From positions 168,440,761-168,504,760 of the forward strand of contig NC_089220.1 in the NCBI RefSeq assembly GCF_963924675.1: a DNA stretch of 64,000 nucleotides, read 5' to 3'. Within the stretch, counting starts at the first letter, position 1. Every line of letters begins with the position of its first letter. Below, one piece after another: positions 47,575-59,850 of this stretch. The notes beneath the pieces were generated by a model. It was not told where the DNA came from, ran no database searches, and saw only the letters and a list, made by a program, of their open reading frames with translations. Both the position numbers and the translations under genes were made by a program. Source of the stretch: Phocoena phocoena (taxonomy: Eukaryota; Chordata; Mammalia; Artiodactyla; Phocoenidae).

Positions 47575-47935
47575 ACCACTATTCAATGACCTGAAATACG
47601 ATTTTCAAGTCATTTCCTATTTCTGATCTTTGTTTCCCCATATGTAAAAGTTTATGATATCTGCTTATGTAGATTTATATGAAGATTAATGAACAAGGTA
47701 AGTAGCAGAACCAATACATGTCTTCATTCTTTTATTTCAGTTACTATAAAGTATATGAAAGATAAGTTACTCTACTTTAGGGCATTGCCATTTTAGAGAC
47801 ATAGAATGGTAGTTTCTGAAACAGTAATATTCACTGGAGACACAAAGCTAAGAATTTGTCTTACTTATCTTTTTTCCCTAGGGCCTAGAAAAGTGCTTGG
47901 TGCATAAGAGACAGGCAATAAATAGTCAGTGATCC
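47575..47935 (+). repeat. MIR/L2-like fragments
   Basis: 'atgacctgaaatacgatttt', 'caagtcatttcctatttctg' and 'ctttgtttccccatatgtaa' follow the MIR core ('gacc..caagt..ttaacctctctg..cagtttcctcatctgtaa'). At 47,884-47,925 'cctagaaaagtgcttggtgc' and 'ggcaataaatagtcagtg' resemble the shared MIR/L2 end. Confidence 0.5.
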
Positions 47936-48440
47936 AAAGAGCAATTGTTTAAAATGGTCAAAATATGTTTGTGAAAAAATGACCTTGTATCATCAAGTAA
48001 ATGTATAACATAAATACGGTATTATAAAATAGACCTTACACAAATTAATTGAAAATACAATTAATTGCGTGTTTTCTTTCACTCTGAATTTATAAGGCCT
48101 CTGGGGAAGACTTAAATTAAATTTGTCAAAGAAAATTAACACAATATACATTTTTTCTTGATGAGTTTTTAAATGATTCTCTTCACTATGACAGAAAGAT
48201 GATAATGTAAAGCAGGATTTCAAACTCTGTCTCCCTCCAAACCTAGTAAAATAAACCACCACCACCTGGAGAAAACAAAACCTGTATCAAACAAACAAAC
48301 TTAAGTACTAAGTGGGCAGCTTGGGTAAAATCAAGGATAAACCCTGAAGAGTAAGAAATCCTACATGTCACCTGATGGCTACAGCATTAGCAGGAAGGCA
48401 TGTCAGGTCTTGCCATATTCTAGGCATATCAGACATTGAG
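47936..48440. other. Unique sequence, nothing recognised
   Basis: AT-rich DNA without coding or repeat hallmarks. Confidence 0.5.
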
Positions 48441-48444
48441 GGCA

Positions 48445-49020
48445 ACACATCGACTTGGGTATTTTAAGCAGAGAGGGATTTAATACAAGGAATAGAATAT
48501 TCTTGCGAGGACTAAAATAGTAGGAGTTGGGAGTAAGAGTGGGTCTGTTTTGTTTAGCAGTCACTACCATAGCTGCAATCTAAGCATCTGGAAGTCACTA
48601 CCACTAGTACATGCACTCCCCAGACCACCTGGAACCTCCTCACGGTGCCGGTGAACAGGAGGCAGACCACTGAGGCTGGTCCCCACAGTTCACCCTAATG
48701 TTCACATCCCTGGGACCTTGCCTGCCAGCAGAAATAGCAGCAGAATGATAGATTTCACCTCAAAGATGAATCCAGATGTAGCATGAATACATCCAATTTG
48801 CCTACTTAAACCCACTTACAAAGGAACCTGGGAAATGGGTGTTAGTTTTTCAGCTTCTACAATACCATAAGGCACGTAAGAAGAGTCAGAGATGGATGTT
48901 GACTGCTGATTGACCATATTCAGAGCTCCAGGATACGGTGCTAACTGGAGAACAAGCCAAAGATCACTGGAGTGTGATATTCCCTTGGCAAGGGCAAGTG
49001 AAGAGATCTCCATAGAGACA
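48445..49020. repeat. Possible old interspersed repeat (unclassified)
   Basis: 'gcagagagggatttaataca' and the later 'tttttcagcttctacaatac' look like parts of a familiar mammalian repeat, but I cannot assign the class or orientation. Treat it as tentative. Confidence 0.3.
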
Positions 49021-52000
49021 ACTTAGACTCCCTAGCAAGGTCTGCCTTCAACCCAACCACGCACTTTTTCTTTCTCACTTCCATAAATTAGGATATAAAA
49101 AAATAGTCCAATAGCATATGCTCAAGACACAAAGTTAACAAACAGAAGTTACATGAATTCCTAAAAATAAATCTTCAAGGAGGGTAAACAAATTGCCCAG
49201 GAGTATTCACTCACAATTTGCTACTGTAAATAGAAAATCTGAACAGATATGTTACCTTAACATAAACAAGATAAAATGAATGGCATGGTAACCATGCCAA
49301 TAAGAGTATAGTCTTCCCATCCTTACCTCCTCAAACAAAAAAGGAACATAGCATAATAAAAGAAAAATGCAGAACCCATTCTGGAAGATAAAGATTCGTT
49401 TTTTGAAGGAATAGATGCAGATTATCTAGAAATAGTCTATATTATGGGATAATTATTAAGCATATCTCAAAGACTGGATTATAAGGCTATCCAGAGAGAC
49501 TGCAGACATAAGAACATAAACTGAGGGTCAAGTGATGCCATCGAAAATCAAATAAATCAGTTAAAAGGTAAAGGAAAAGAATACACCGTGTGCAAAGTGA
49601 AAATTCTGGCATGGATGCAAGGCTTGTAGAGCAGTGCTAAATGCTGCCAGGATACAAGGTGGAAGGAATTAGTGAGAAGATGAGAAATACTGAGAATACA
49701 TGACAAAAATTCAATATAAGGAGAAGTTCCTTGGAATAGAGAGCTCAATATAATGAAGAGAATATGTTCTAGAAGACAGTACAGCAATATTTTCTGAAAT
49801 ATAAATGTGTTAAACTTGTAGGTAGAAGGAAAATAACATATACCAGCAAAAATTGATAAGAAAATGATATAAATAATACAAAGAAATATTCATAAATCTC
49901 TGGGGGAATAAAGTTATATCCAGGAACATCACTGTCTACTAGCTCATTCAAGCATCAAGAAAAATAAGTAGATAATTCCAACTGTGAAAGAAATGATAAA
50001 ATGTAGTGTCCATCTTAGAAAGAGACAAATCAAAATTCATAATTGGATGGAGCAAACTGTAGCTACAGGATTGGTAGTAAACATTTAATGCATTAAAATC
50101 TGCAACTGAGACTAAGTAATTGAGGGTATTATGGTGAACAAGCACAGTGTAAATTCCATGACACATGACAAGATGAAATTAACATACAGGATTCAAATTA
50201 AATGGTAAAATGACAGAAGTCCATGGGCTCTGAAAGTATTGGAGGTGAGGCTTCAGGAAGGGAGAGCCCAGGTGGGCCATGGGAGCGTGCACACCAGTGA
50301 GAGCGTAGACACTGTGCAGTAACTGGCGTGAGACTGATAAGAGACAGCTGATCAGACAGTTAGCATTTCGTTTCTACATATAATACATCACACAATTTTA
50401 TTTTCTGATAGAATTCTTATACTGTGTGGTATTAGTGCTCACATGAAGGATGGATCAGAAGGATGGGTTCTGGTCTCTCACAGCCAATATTTGTGGGAAG
50501 AGGGAGTAGAAACTGAGTAAGCTAAGGCTGTATTCTATGAAGCAAAATCCCTGAATGAAGATTGAAATGCTTTCATACATACATTTACATAGATGATACA
50601 CTTACGTTGTTTCCTTTTAACTTCTCCTTGCATCCCAGTTTCCTTTTGCTTTGGGTAATGGATTAAATACAGGAATTGATATTGACACATGTGATATTCT
50701 AAATATCAAAATAATAATGGAACCATGTTTGTTGTTTTGAGGGCAAAGGTAATTTGGTGACAGTCGTGCTTCAGGGGGCTCCATGAGGCGTGGCCAGCAG
50801 AGAGGTAGACAGTGGAACTAAGACCCTTTGCAGTAAAACAAGCAATGGAGGATGCAACTTGCTCACCTTAGCGGTGAATTTGGGTGTGTGAAACAAAATA
50901 ACTAAAGGATAAGCCAACTTCTAGTCATGACTCAGGTAAAAAGGAAACACAGAAAACTCAAATAGTAAATGGAACAAACTTGGAGTAGGAACCAAGACAG
51001 AAACAATGTCACATGTACTGTGATCCTGGGGCAGAAGAGAGAAGACTGGGGAAAAGAGATGGTAAAAAAAAAAAAAAAAAAGAGAGAAGATGAAAAACCC
51101 ACTCTAAATATTTATAACTGTAAATTATGTATCCACAAATGAAAGCAGCTTTTTCAGCTGAAATAATGACACAATAAATGGAATTCTAATGGACCCAAAG
51201 AATTTAAGAGCTGCTTAAGTGCCTAACATCGTACCCAGGAGTAGCTTTGGGAATAAAGATTATATTTAATCTGTAGCTTTAATCTATTTTAATTCAAGAA
51301 ATTGAGCAACATAAAACTCATTTCTTACCTATTTAAAAAATGTACTTAAAAAGCATTAGTTGACAGATACCTACTTCAATAGCTAAAATATCCTTTTAAA
51401 ATTATGCCAGAACTCTTTCTTCCCCCCTTAAATCTTCATTATCCTGTAGTATAGCTCACTATCCTGCTTGCTTTGGGCAAAAATGACTCATACCTCAGGT
51501 GCTAAGGAAGCTGTTCATTCTACTGCATATATACATTCCATATTATTGAATCTACTGCATACATAGAGAATTACTAATTAAGTCAACTCTGCATGCATGC
51601 ATTTGGAAACTTAATTAGTAGAGTTGATTTTTAAAATGAATTATTTCTTCAAATCACCTTGTCCATAAAATATTTGCTATGGGCTGCAATTCTAAGAATT
51701 TTAATCATAATCTCTTTTTCAAAGTAAGACTCTTTCTCAAGCCTCTTTTCATTAAGCAAACTATTTATTTGAACTGTCTGGCAAGCAAGAACAAATCCCA
51801 TGCTCTACTTAGTAAAAAATAACAACAACAAAACACCTTTAAAGTCAGAGTTCATGCTTTCAACCCTTGTAAATAAATCCACAGTGTGTGTTTGATGCGT
51901 TTGTGTGTTTCCAAACACAAAGGCCAGGATTTGGTCCACTTTTCAACTGAGAAACATCGGGCCAGAAAGAAGGTGGAGAAAGTGGGGACCAACGGAAGAT

Positions 52001-52325
52001 GGTGAAATACTTTCAACTCCAAAGCTCCCTTCTCTCCAGTTTCTTTATCATCTACAATGTGACTGAAACTGTGTTACCACTGTAGCTCAAAGATAGAGAT
52101 CCCCCCTGCCATCTTGGCCACTCATTGGACGTGTCCCCTTGGTTACATACCACATTAGGAGTTTGAATAACACAGTCTCTCAATTTCTAGAGCTTGATGA
52201 ATCTGGGGTGCTCACTTCTCCTGCATTGTGAACATGGGCTTATCTACTGAAATGGCTTTACCTCCAATAAAGACAATTTATAAAGGTTAATAGGGTAATG
52301 TCTATAAAGGAACTGAATTGCTCAT
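49021..52325. other. Unique or unclassified AT-rich sequence
   Basis: No coding domain was seen. It contains an 18-base A-run at 51,064-51,081 and an 11-base perfect inverted repeat at 51,573-51,583 / 51,609-51,619. The purine-rich 49,100-50,170 part may be a very old LINE, but no landmark is clear. Confidence 0.4.
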
Positions 52326-52329
52326 AGCA

Positions 52330-52702
52330 CATTCTTCACTTCCTGGCTTTGTCTGATGTCTCACAGGTTAAGTATGGTGTAGACATTGCCCCCCTATGTC
52401 TGGTTATCCTATCCCTCCTGCACACATGGGGGACTAGCCCTTCCAGCCCTCTTACACATAGTTTGAGGTGGTAAGAAGCCTATTCTTTCCCTGCACTATA
52501 AAAGGCCTGCATTGTGACAATGGAACCATGGATTGGAAAAGCCTGGACCTCTGTATCGCTCACTGAAGCACAGCTGCCTTGGACAATCACCAGGCTTACA
52601 ATGGACAGGTTCTCTATGTAAAAATGCACATCCAGAGATTCATTTAGCTCTTCCCCAGGTCTATGGGGCTGCAAAGATGAAGGAATTAAACATCTGTCAT
52701 TG
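52330..52702 (+). repeat. Ancient LTR-like repeat (family uncertain)
   Basis: 'cccttccagccctcttacac', 'tgacaatggaaccatggatt' and 'ggaaaagcctggacctctgt' resemble the same old LTR type as 38,765-39,085. It immediately precedes the MLT1 insertion. Confidence 0.35.
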
Positions 52703-52707
52703 GCTAA

Positions 52708-53074
52708 TGTCTTAGTCCATTCAGGCTGTTAGAACACCATAGACTAGGTGGCTTATAAACAACAAACATTTATTTCTCACAGTTCTGGAGGCTGGGGAGT
52801 CCAAGATCAAAGTGCCAGCAGGTTTGGTGTCTGGTGAGAACCCACTTCCTGGTTCACAGACTGCCATCTTTCTGCTGTGTCCTCACATGGTGGAGGGGCA
52901 AGGAAGCTTCCCCAGCCCTCTTTTATAACGGCACGAATCCCATTTATGGGGGCTCCACCCTCATCACCTAATCATCTACCAAAGGCCCCACCTCCTAATA
53001 CCATTACCTTGGAGATTGGGATTTCCTCCAAGGTAAATTCAAATATGAATTTGGGGGACACACTTATCTATAAT
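52708..53074 (-). mobile_element. Solo MLT1-type LTR (ERVL-MaLR), antisense
   Basis: The plus strand begins 'tgtcttagtccattcaggct', continues with 'ctcacagttctggaggctgg', 'tcctcacatggtggaggggc' and 'aaaggccccacctcctaata', and ends near 'gggggacacacttatcta'. This is a complete MLT1 LTR in reverse, about 367 bases. The 5-base flanks 'gctaa' (52,703-52,707) and 'gctca' (53,075-53,079) fit an ERVL-type target duplication. There is no internal retroviral sequence, so it is a solo LTR and codes for nothing. Confidence 0.92.
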
Positions 53075-53079
53075 GCTCA

Positions 53080-53356
53080 AAAGGAAAATGTCATTAACTG
53101 AGTGACATTAAACAAGTCATGAAGCTACATAAGAAGGATTAACCAAGGAGAAGAATGAAGGGGCTCCAAGCAGAAGCCCCCAAGGCAATAAAGAGACAAA
53201 GAAGTGGTGGGAGGTCTAGCTGGGCGACCGGGTTTATGAGCCACACTCTCTCCATCAGTTGCCCTGCACCTCATCTGGCAACTTGGACCATGACTTCCCA
53301 CAGGTTCATGCATTCTCTTCTTTTATTAATTTGTTTCTTCTACTCAAAACACTTTT
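53080..53356. other. Unique sequence between LTR and SINE
   Basis: No coding domain or repeat was recognised. Confidence 0.45.
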
Positions 53357-53373
53357 AAAATACTATAATTCTT

Positions 53374-53585
53374 TTTTTTTTTTTTTTTTTTTTGTGGTAC
53401 ACGGGCCTCTCACTGTTGTGGCCTCTCCCGTGTGGAGCACAGGCTCTGGACGCACAGGCTCTGCGGCCATGGCTCACGGGCCCAGTCACTCCACGGCATG
53501 TGGGATCTTCCTGGACTGGGGCATGAACCCGCATCCCCTGCATCGGCCGGCGGACTCTCAACCTCTGCGCCACCAGGGAAGCCCC
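53374..53585 (-). mobile_element. CHR-type SINE, minus strand, young subtype
   Basis: A T-run of about 22 (the A-tail) is followed by 'gtggtacacgggcctctcac', 'gcggccatggctcacgggcc' and the inverted head 'gcgccaccagggaagcccc'. The perfect 17-base target duplication 'aaaatactataattctt' lies at 53,357-53,373 and 53,586-53,602. It is one of the youngest-looking insertions in the window. Confidence 0.95.
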
Positions 53586-53602
53586 AAAATACTATAATTC
53601 TT

Positions 53603-53935
53603 AAGGCCACAGATTATTAAACATACCTTCCTCTGACCTACAATATGGATGAAAAGCGAAAATATTGTCAATAACAAAATTTCTTTGTGTAGAAACCACT
53701 GATATAGAATAAACTATATATTTAATTTATTTATTTATTTTAAATTTTGATTGTATTGGTTTTGGGGTCACCAAGACATTGTGAAGGCATATGTACAGAA
53801 CTAGAAACTCAGGGTTTAAATTTTAGCTTTTACTGTTTTTGAAAATTAATTAATATCATTAATATTATTTTTGGCTGCTTTGGTGACACTAACCATTTCC
53901 TTGGTAATTTTGTTCTGGTTATCTATCTACCTAAA
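53603..53935. other. Unique AT-rich sequence
   Basis: Nothing was recognised. Confidence 0.5.
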
Positions 53936-53939
53936 AACA

Positions 53940-54420
53940 AGAGGTTAAAAATTACCACCATTTTATTAAACCTCACAATGTTGTGTGCCAGGAATTCAAT
54001 CAGGTCTTACCTGTTGATTCTTCCCTCTCAGGTGGCACCACCTTGAGTCACTGGGTGGCCAGACTCATCTGGAGAGCTCAAGAGGTTTCTGTGCACATGC
54101 CTGCTTCCAGAAGCATCTGGAAGCATGGATGTGCTGGATCCCTTCATGTATTCTTAGGGCCTTGCCATGGGTCTCTCCAGCAGGGCAGTAAACATTTACA
54201 AGGTGGCTCAGGGCTCCAAAATTCCAAGGCAAAAGAGGCCAATCTTCTTAAAGCCCAGAACTGTCACAGTGTTACTTCTGCCATGCTCTAATGGTCAAAG
54301 CTGTCCCAGGCCAGCCCTGGGGTGAGGGTGGGGACAGGCAGAGAAACAGACCCTACCTCTTAATGGGAAAGTGGATGGGAAGGCATGAAAGAATCTGCCT
54401 CAGACCAGAGGATCACACAA
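53940..54420. repeat. Ancient MER/LTR-like repeat (unclassified)
   Basis: 'attttattaaacctcacaat', 'gtgccaggaattcaatcagg', 'tggccagactcatctgg' and 'cttctgccatgctctaatgg' parallel a common old mammalian repeat ('aatttattatctcaca..gtcaggaattcagg..acttccgccatattctattgg'). The 102-codon open frame inside it is probably chance. Confidence 0.4.
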
Positions 54421-55735
54421 AGAACCACATGACAAACGTGGAGGCATAATTTCAAGTCACACTTGGAAAGCCTGAAGCTTGATTTAATTCTACAAAATAA
54501 ACCAACAAAACAAACTAGCTCTGCTCTGCATTCCACTCAACAGCTTTTAAGTGTCATGAACAAATGCAACATTAAAATTTAATGCTTTGTTATTAGAAAA
54601 AACAAATGAATTCAATCTTTGAATCCATTTGTCCTTCAATATTTATCTTACTATTTCTTTCTCAGAAATCATTTACAAGAGTTCTGTGTATGATCATCTA
54701 TTTCCATAAAAGAAAAAAATACTATTATCCAACATGTCCAAAGCTATGATGCATTCTGATGCCAAAGAAAGGACTAACATACTAAAGCACAATAATGTCA
54801 ATTATATCAATCTAAAGAAATGAGGGTGAAAATTTACAAGTATCTGCAACATCAGAGATTCATATTAATTCATGAATTAATAAGAAACACTTTCATCACA
54901 CCTTTGTAATGTTTCTCTCTAGTTGCTAACCCTTGTGGCATGTTTTGATGCCACATTAAAAACAAGACGGAAATTTTGAATTTAGAAACAAAAACAGGTT
55001 CTTTAACAAGATATGTTTTACATTTAACAAAATATACATATACACACACAAACCCCACACACACACATATATAATAAATCTGTTCAGTATTATCATTTCT
55101 ATGTTTTGTCATCAATATTACCATATTATTTTTGTCCAGGGCAAGTTAATCTCTCATTTCCATTGTATAATATATGATGATGGATCATACAGGGGAAAAG
55201 CTATTCTTTAAAACATATTGTTTATATGACACAATAAAAGGAATTCTATGTAAAATACAGGCTATGATTTCTCAGAAACAGAATATAAAGGACATTTGAA
55301 ACTCATACTATGCATACTAAATATTATTGAATACTTTAAAAAATGTCTGGTTATTTTTGTAATTATTTCAGCCTTACTGAAGAATCTGGATCATGAATGA
55401 TTGATTTAAGCATTAAAGAGAATATTTCAGAAATGTAAATTTAAGACCTGCAACTATATATATGTGATATATGTATATATAATTAATAAAAAGGGATTTT
55501 ATTAAATAAAAACTTTCCACCAAAAAAGTATTATAAATGTAAGCATTTATATATGGAGTCATTAAGTGTTCTCCATTGCAAATCAATGTGTGATGTTTAG
55601 TTTGGAGCTATAATATTCATATATATATTTCAGTGAAGTACCACACAAATAACATTTTTAAAATGCATTTGTATTAATTAACTATTTGTAATTAATCAAG
55701 TGCTTGCATATACAGCCATTATTTTTGATGTGTTG
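54421..55735. other. Unique AT-rich sequence with short CA runs
   Basis: No coding domain was seen. Interrupted CA/TA repeats lie at about 55,024-55,075. Confidence 0.5.
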
Positions 55736-55744
55736 TTCCTTCCT

Positions 55745-55850
55745 ATGAAGTAGGAATAATTATTATCATTTGCTATTTTATAGAGCACAGAGAGGTTAAG
55801 TAACTTGACCAAGATCACACAGCTAGGAACTGCTGGTGCCGAGATACAAT
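55745..55850 (-). repeat. MIR SINE, antisense
   Basis: 'attattatcatttgctattt' then 'cacagagaggttaagtaact', 'tgaccaagatcacacagcta' and 'ggaactgctggtgccgagat' is the inverted MIR core, one of the clearest old repeats here. Confidence 0.85.
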
Positions 55851-55854
55851 ATTA

Positions 55855-57475
55855 AAAACAGGGTGTAAAGCATTAAATACAGTGCTATAAAATAAGAAAA
55901 GGCACAAATCCCTTCTGTAGCTCTTTATATAAGGCCTATCATCACAGACTTGTTCATTTTCTTATTAAATCAGAATGATAAATGCTTCCAGAGCTACTCA
56001 CTAACTTTATATATAGTAACATTTAATCTGAATCACACAGGTAGCACAGGACACACTGTAAATTTCTTTACCTTATTAAATTCAGATATCTTTTCATCTT
56101 TACAAAGGAGAAACATTATGATATATATGTATAAAACTTACATTCTTTAGGATAATATAAAAATATATTTATTAATAATATAAGAGGTAATCCTTGAAGG
56201 TTTTCCACATAGTACAATATATGTTAAAAACCACTGATGTTCAGAATGATTTCCTTGGAAATTGCCATAAGATTTTAGTTATTTTTTAGCAAGTACTTAC
56301 TGAGTTCTGACAGTACCAGTGACAGTTCTGAGTACTACCAGTCAAGAGCTGGTTAAGATTCACCCTTCTAAATAAGAGCCAGTTTGTCCCAGCCTCAAGA
56401 AGTCATTTCCATGTTGTTATTATTGAATGAAGGTAGACCTTATGTGACAGGAGTATTCATTCAGCTTTTATTTCGTGATAATGTCTCTATTATAAAAGAC
56501 TCAAAAGAAGTAGAGATATTTTACCATCTGTAGATAGAAGAAGAGAGATTCTCCAAATGTGATCGAGGTAATTTCCCTTCTTTCTTTTCTTCTTTTTCTT
56601 TTCTTTTGCCTCATTTAAGTGGGTTAAGAAGGAGAAAGCAGGAGCAACAAATATAGACTCTTGAAAAAAATGATAACTTTTATAGATAATGAGATTGGAC
56701 AATAGCTTATTGTAGAAGTAAGTCTAAGAGGTTCTTTTGTTTGTTTTTAATAATGGAGGAGACTTTAAGATATTTGAGAATGATGGGAAAAGAAACCAGG
56801 AGTTTCTTCAGAGGAGAAATATGGGATAATTAATAGAGCAAAGAAGTAAGAAGAGGTGACAGCTGGAGCCTCAGAAGAGGATCTCTTATTGGATAAAAAT
56901 AGAAACAGTTATTCCTCTGAGACAGGAGGGATATAGACAAGGTTGTAGTTGGAGGAGATTATCCTTTTAAGAGATGAAATGTTCTCTGCTAATGAGCCAT
57001 TTCTCCCCATGTTTTTAAAATCTAAGGGAAAGGGGAATTCAGGGGAGAAAGCAGGGAGCACTGAAGCTGATTTTCCCTGAGGGCATCTGTTTACCAAGAA
57101 AAACTTGTACTAACAGTTTTAATGGTAAGACAAACAGAAGTGAAGTGGAGAGTCTGTCTAAGTGGGGAGTCACAAAGGAGACTGTTGTAATGCTGTGCTG
57201 GCTCACCCAGGATCCACCCTCAGTACAGGGGGAGCCTAAAATCTCACCCTCTATCAAAGGGGTCTCAGGGACTAACTAACTGCAACAAGCCCAAGAAATG
57301 TCTAAAGTCTGTATTTCTTGCAGAAGAGAAAGGCTCCCAGATGAAAAGTCTCAGACCCTGTAATGAATACAGAGAAAGAAATTGGCAAATATGTGGGTAA
57401 ATCTAAAGTACTGGCCATACCAATAATGGTAAAGGTCTGTGAGATTATAAGAGCAAACAAGAGAGAAGTAAAATA
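55855..57475. other. Unique sequence grading into an old L1
   Basis: No coding domain was seen. The right end (56,600-57,475) may be the ORF1/5' part of the following old L1, but landmarks are poor. A short CTTTT-rich stretch lies at about 56,578-56,606. Confidence 0.4.
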
Positions 57476-58278
57476 AATGACAAACATAAAAGAATGTTGA
57501 GAAGAGATTAAAAGGTTTAAAGTGCTCTAAAATTCATGTGTTGGTTTTGGAGGATGGTGAAAGTATTCAAATTAAATTTTAATAATAAAGGTTGCAGTAA
57601 TATATAAAAAACAGAGTCAAATTTACAGATACTAATTTTTAAAAAGTAGAATGATTGAAAACAGCTAATTCTAAAAGAAACATTAAAAGAGAGGAAAGGA
57701 AAGTTGAACAGCTCTGATAAATAGAAAGCACAAAAATGATGAATTAAACCAATTGTATCAATAATAGCAAATGTCACCAGATCCAATCCTCTAGGTAAAG
57801 GACAAACATTATTAGTTAGGGCTTTTTTTTAAAGATTCCACCATCTTCTGTCTTATTTAAAACATAATGAAACACAAACACTGAAAAAGAAAGGATATTA
57901 AAGGAAATAGTAGCACTAAAATAATAACCATAAAAATCTGGTGAACTTTTATTAACAGAAGACAAAACAGACTTTAAACAAAACACAAATAAATATTTTT
58001 AGAAATAAAATGAGGAACTTATTAAAGATAAAATCTAATGTACCTCAAAACAGAGCATCAAAATGTATAAATAAAAAACTGATATAAAATAAAACAACCA
58101 AACTAAAAGATTTTAGCATATTTCCATAAGCAGTTTTGAGAACAAACATTAGTAAAAGAAATTTGGAGAACACAATTAACAAACATTGCCTAAAGACAGT
58201 ATGGAACAGAATTCTTCATCCAAGAACATTCTTTTTGAACATATGTTGCAGAATTATAAAAACTGACCATTTCTTGGA

Positions 58279-58410
58279 GGGAAGACATATGGGAACATAT
58301 GTATATGTATAGCTGATTCAGTTTGTTATAAAGCAGAAACTAACACACCATTGTAAAGCAATTATACCCCAATAAAGATGTTTAAAAATTAAAAAAAAAA
58401 CAAAACAAAA
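58279..58410 (+). mobile_element. L1 3' end, extreme 5' truncation (132 bases)
   Basis: It contains 'tatgtatagctgattcagtt', 'taacacaccattgtaaagca' and 'ataccccaataaagatg' with an A-rich tail including (CAAAA)n. The exact 18-base target duplication 'aactgaccatttcttgga' lies at 58,261-58,278 and 58,411-58,428. It inserted into the older L1 ORF2 in the same orientation. Confidence 0.95.
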
Positions 58411-59058
58411 AACTGACCATTTCTTGGAACATAAGAAATTTCAAATTGAAATAATATAGGACATATTCTATATTCTAAGAATACAATTTAATTAAGATGA
58501 AAATCAATTACAAAAACTAGAAAACTTCCCACATGATTGAAGATTAAGAAACATAGTTCTAAAAAACTTATTGATCCCAATAATAGAAATGACAATATTT
58601 TGAACTGAACAATAAATAAAATGCATATCTAAATTTATGGGTTGCAACCAAAATTATGGGCTTGGTAGTGCATATATGAAAAGAAAATATAATGAAAAAC
58701 TAAAGAAACATGTATCTCAAGAAATTAGAAGAAGAATAGAAAGAAAAGCAAAATAAACTTGATGAAAGGAGAGGAAAGGGAATATCAAAGGTAAGGACAG
58801 AAATCAATAAACTAGAATTTGTACAATTAATAGGTAAAATCAACAAAGTAAAAAGATGGTGTTTTGAAAAGGCTGATAAAATTGAAATACCTCTAACAAT
58901 ATTATTCAAGGAAGACAAGTGCAGGCAAAATAGCCTATATCAGAAATTTATGAAGGAACACTCAACAAATATTGAAGACACTGAAGAGGTAATGAAAAGA
59001 CATCATAAAAAGCTTTATGCCAACATTTTACAATTTCAATGAAATGAAAATGTTCTTT

Positions 59059-59083
59059 AAAAAAAAACACACACACACACACA
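59059..59083. repeat. A-run plus (CA)n microsatellite
   Basis: Eight or more A bases run into CA dinucleotides inside the old L1. Confidence 0.9.
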
Positions 59084-59176
59084 ACTTAGCAAAATTGACC
59101 TAAGAAAAAACAGAAAACCTGATTAGTCCAAAAATCATTAAGAAGTTTGACTCATTATTCAAAAACCTTCCCTCAG

Positions 59177-59324
59177 GGATGTCCCTGGTGGTCCAGTGGG
59201 TAAGACTCCTCGCTCCTGACACAGGGGGCCCGGGTTTAATCCCTGGTCGGGGCACTAGATCCTTCATGCCTCAACTAAGACCTGGTGCAGCCTAAATAAA
59301 TAGATAAATATTTTTTTAAAAAAG
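59177..59324 (+). mobile_element. Short CHR-type SINE (distinct subtype)
   Basis: The head 'gatgtccctggtggtccagt' and tRNA-like 'ccgggtttaatccctggtcg' mark a shorter CHR subtype without the 'ccacaactactgagcc' repeats. The tail is 'aaataaatagataaata' with T/A-rich sequence. The perfect 17-base target duplication 'caaaaaccttccctcag' lies at 59,160-59,176 and 59,325-59,341. Confidence 0.93.
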
Positions 59325-59636
59325 CAAAAACCTTCCCTCAGAGAAAACTCTAGGCCTAGACGACTTCATCAGAGAGTTTTTACGAACAACGAAAGCAGAA
59401 GTGAATAAAATCTAACACAGACTAGAGAAAAGATAAAGAGGAAATAGTTGGTGGCTCATTTTCTGAGGCTAGCATAAACCTAGAAAGTAAAATGCAACAA
59501 GGGCATAAGGGAAAGGAAATTACAATTTCATGTCATTCATGACAATAGAGGCAAAAAAGCAAATGAAAGGAAAGCAGACTTAACAACAGAGTAAAGAAGG
59601 ATAATATACCATGACCAAGCCAGGTTTACCCCAGTT

Positions 59637-59850
59637 GACTCACATCTCTGCGTTTTTTCAGTATTTCCAGTTGGAAGTCCAATGAACAACTCAAACTCAA
59701 GATAACTAGTATTAGATTTCTAATTATCCCCCCCAAACCCAACCCAGACTCACTCTTACTCACCCTTTTCTTTTGTAAACATACCAATCTATTCGTATAT
59801 TTTGTTGGCTCTACTTTTAAAATACACAGCACTTGACCTTATTTGTCTAC
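59637..59850 (+). repeat. 214-base duplicated segment, copy 1 (inserted in L1)
   Basis: It matches 60,889-61,102 with 4 differences in 214 bases (about 98%). The host L1 'tttaccccag..gaatg' is split here, and 'cccag' is present on both sides (59,630-59,634 and 59,850-59,854). There is no A-tail or TIR. The minus-strand frame of 68 codons is shared with copy 2 but has no known motif. Confidence 0.95.
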
